Positions 42,019 through 43,167 of a stretch of 43,167 nt of DNA are shown here, piece by piece. Location of the stretch: positions 1 through 43,167 of the forward strand of contig NZ_MLBF01000040.1 of NCBI RefSeq assembly GCF_001936615.1, written 5' to 3'. A program made the position numbers and the translations under genes. How positions within the stretch are numbered: position 1 is the stretch's first letter; each line of letters begins with the position of its first letter. The notes beneath the pieces were generated by a model. That model was given only the letters and a program-made list of their open reading frames with translations. It was not told where the DNA came from and did not search any database. This DNA is from Desulfosporosinus metallidurans. Lineage in GTDB: Bacteria; Bacillota; Desulfitobacteriia; Desulfitobacteriales; Desulfitobacteriaceae.

Positions 42019-43167
42019 ATGAGTAATATTCCCATTGAAAAAACACCAACTGCACACTCAGGCGGCTGGTCCGCACTGTGGAGAAAAGAGGACTATTGGG
42101 CAGTCTGGCTTGGGTTAGGGGTAGTGTTTGTTGCAATATTACTTTGGGCCACTGGCAGTAACTTTATGAAATATGTCGCAATCAGCGTGCCGGCCTACTC
42201 CGATTTTGGCAAGGCTACAGGTTTTGTCACGAGTCATCTCGGCGGTATCTTCAGCCTTTTCCTAATGTTTCTTCTCATCTTTGGCGTCGCAGTGAAGATC
42301 CTTGGCCACAAACTAAGCCAGTTTATTCCTGGATTTGCCTTACTCTTCCTCATGAGTCTCATCGTCACTGTCTTAGGTTCTTGGAGTGTCATGAAGAAGT
42401 TCAACCTTGAAGCCCCGCTTCTGGCCCTTGCAGTAGGACTTATTATTGGCAATTTTGTTAAGCTGCCAAAATTCATGGATTCTGCCTTACGGACCGAGTT
42501 TTTCGTCAAGACGGGCATTGTACTCATGGGTGCTACCCTACCCTTTACGTTGATCCTACAGGCAGGCCCAACCGCTTTCGTTCAAGCAACCGTTATCGCT
42601 GCCACCACATTTTTAACCATCTACTGGGCGGGAACCCGTCTCTTCGGCTTGGACAAGCGGTTTGCGTCCACACTCGCGGCTGGGGGATCGATCTGCGGTG
42701 TGTCCGCTTCGATTGCCATTGGTGGCTCCGTTAAAGCCGAAAAGCATCATGTCTCGATTGCAATTTCGCTCGTCGTCGTGTGGGCTATCGTCATGATCTT
42801 TTCACTCCCAATCATGATAAAAGCGTTTGGAATTCCTGCTGGCCCTGCCGGAGCATGGATTGGAACTTCCGAGTTTGCCGATGCTGCTGGAATGGCTGCT
42901 GCTGCCGCCATTGGCGAACAATCGATTAAAACCTTTACGTTGATGAAAGTCGTTGGCCGTGACATGTTCGTTGGAATCTGGTGCTTTATCATGGCCTTTA
43001 TCTCTATCACTAAATGGGAGAAGAAAACGGATGGAACCAAACCAAATGCTGGTGAGATTTGGACCCGCTTTCCCAAATTCGTCTTGGGATTCTTTGTCGC
43101 TTCCATCATCATCACCGCTTTAGTTGGTTCAGTTGATGCTTCAACATCCAAGGTTATTACTGCATCA
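42019..43167 (+). CDS. YeiH/UPF0324-family putative sulfate exporter (3' end outside window)
   Basis: 383 codons are visible without a stop. AGGAGAG precedes the ATG at 42019. A soluble N-terminus with 'WRKEDYWAVWLGLGVVF' is followed by many hydrophobic helices; 'FFVKTGIVLMGATLPF', 'RFASTLAAGGSICGVSASIA' and 'ADAAGMAAAAAIGEQSIKTF' are the conserved blocks of the Cons_hypoth698/YeiH family. Members are predicted to move sulfate, sulfite or sulfonate-derived anions across the cytoplasmic membrane; the substrate is not established. In a probable sulfate reducer the link to sulfur anions is plausible but inferred. Confidence 0.9.
   Translation, partial: MSNIPIEKTPTAHSGGWSALWRKEDYWAVWLGLGVVFVAILLWATGSNFMKYVAISVPAYSDFGKATGFVTSHLGGIFSLFLMFLLIFGVAVKILGHKLSQFIPGFALLFLMSLIVTVLGSWSVMKKFNLEAPLLALAVGLIIGNFVKLPKFMDSALRTEFFVKTGIVLMGATLPFTLILQAGPTAFVQATVIAATTFLTIYWAGTRLFGLDKRFASTLAAGGSICGVSASIAIGGSVKAEKHHVSIAISLVVVWAIVMIFSLPIMIKAFGIPAGPAGAWIGTSEFADAAGMAAAAAIGEQSIKTFTLMKVVGRDMFVGIWCFIMAFISITKWEKKTDGTKPNAGEIWTRFPKFVLGFFVASIIITALVGSVDASTSKVITAS

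Noticed and set aside
42234..43151. Minus-strand frames opposite the YeiH-type gene
   Set aside because: The plus strand gives a continuous membrane transporter with conserved blocks; the minus frames are antisense.

Overview
The window looks like chromosomal DNA from a low-GC, spore-forming anaerobic Firmicute of the Desulfosporosinus/Desulfitobacterium type. The evidence is a tetraheme NapC/NirT cytochrome, LutA/LutB-type iron-sulfur proteins, a CWB2-repeat amidase, an Agr-type cyclic peptide system with a PAS histidine kinase, a T-box leader, a c-di-GMP-I riboswitch, an apparent selenoprotein gene and AGGAGG ribosome binding sites. Genus assignment is inference; no rRNA is present.

Layout. 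1-9 kb is mobile or decaying DNA. It holds two overlapping tyrosine recombinases (probably part of a recombinase-in-trio element) set in an IS66 remnant, a tetraheme cytochrome gene, a frameshifted holin-like gene, a MerR regulator divergent from an iron-sulfur flavoprotein, a small gene with an in-frame TGA (selenoprotein of the CC/Se-motif type) next to an IS3 element, and a DUF6431 transposon-associated gene. 9-14.4 kb is a signalling block on the minus strand: receiver protein, HD-GYP c-di-GMP phosphodiesterase, terminator, c-di-GMP-I riboswitch with its own terminator, membrane protein, agrB, agrD and a PAS histidine kinase. 14.5-17.2 kb has an XRE regulator and the agmatine-to-putrescine genes aguA and aguB. 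17.4-19.9 kb is a graveyard of hydantoinase/oxoprolinase genes (hyuB, hyuA) and a rearranged methenyl-H4MPT cyclohydrolase-like gene.

20-27.6 kb carries a CWB2/SH3b/amidase exoprotein, a DUF2089/SHOCT/YvlD-like operon, rlmN with an HD hydrolase, a DUF2889 protein, a truncated metallo-hydrolase and a DNA glycosylase. Three copies of a palindromic repeat lie here; two of them supply the ends of reading frames. 28-32.8 kb is a recent tandem duplication of a long acetyl-CoA hydrolase/transferase. 32.9-43.2 kb has lutB/lutA-like genes, a LysR regulator, serC, leuA under a leucine T-box, a DHA2 drug exporter and the 5' part of a YeiH-type transporter.

Most notable points: an Agr quorum-sensing operon placed behind a c-di-GMP riboswitch and next to a c-di-GMP phosphodiesterase, and a selenoprotein gene that ordinary gene calling would miss.
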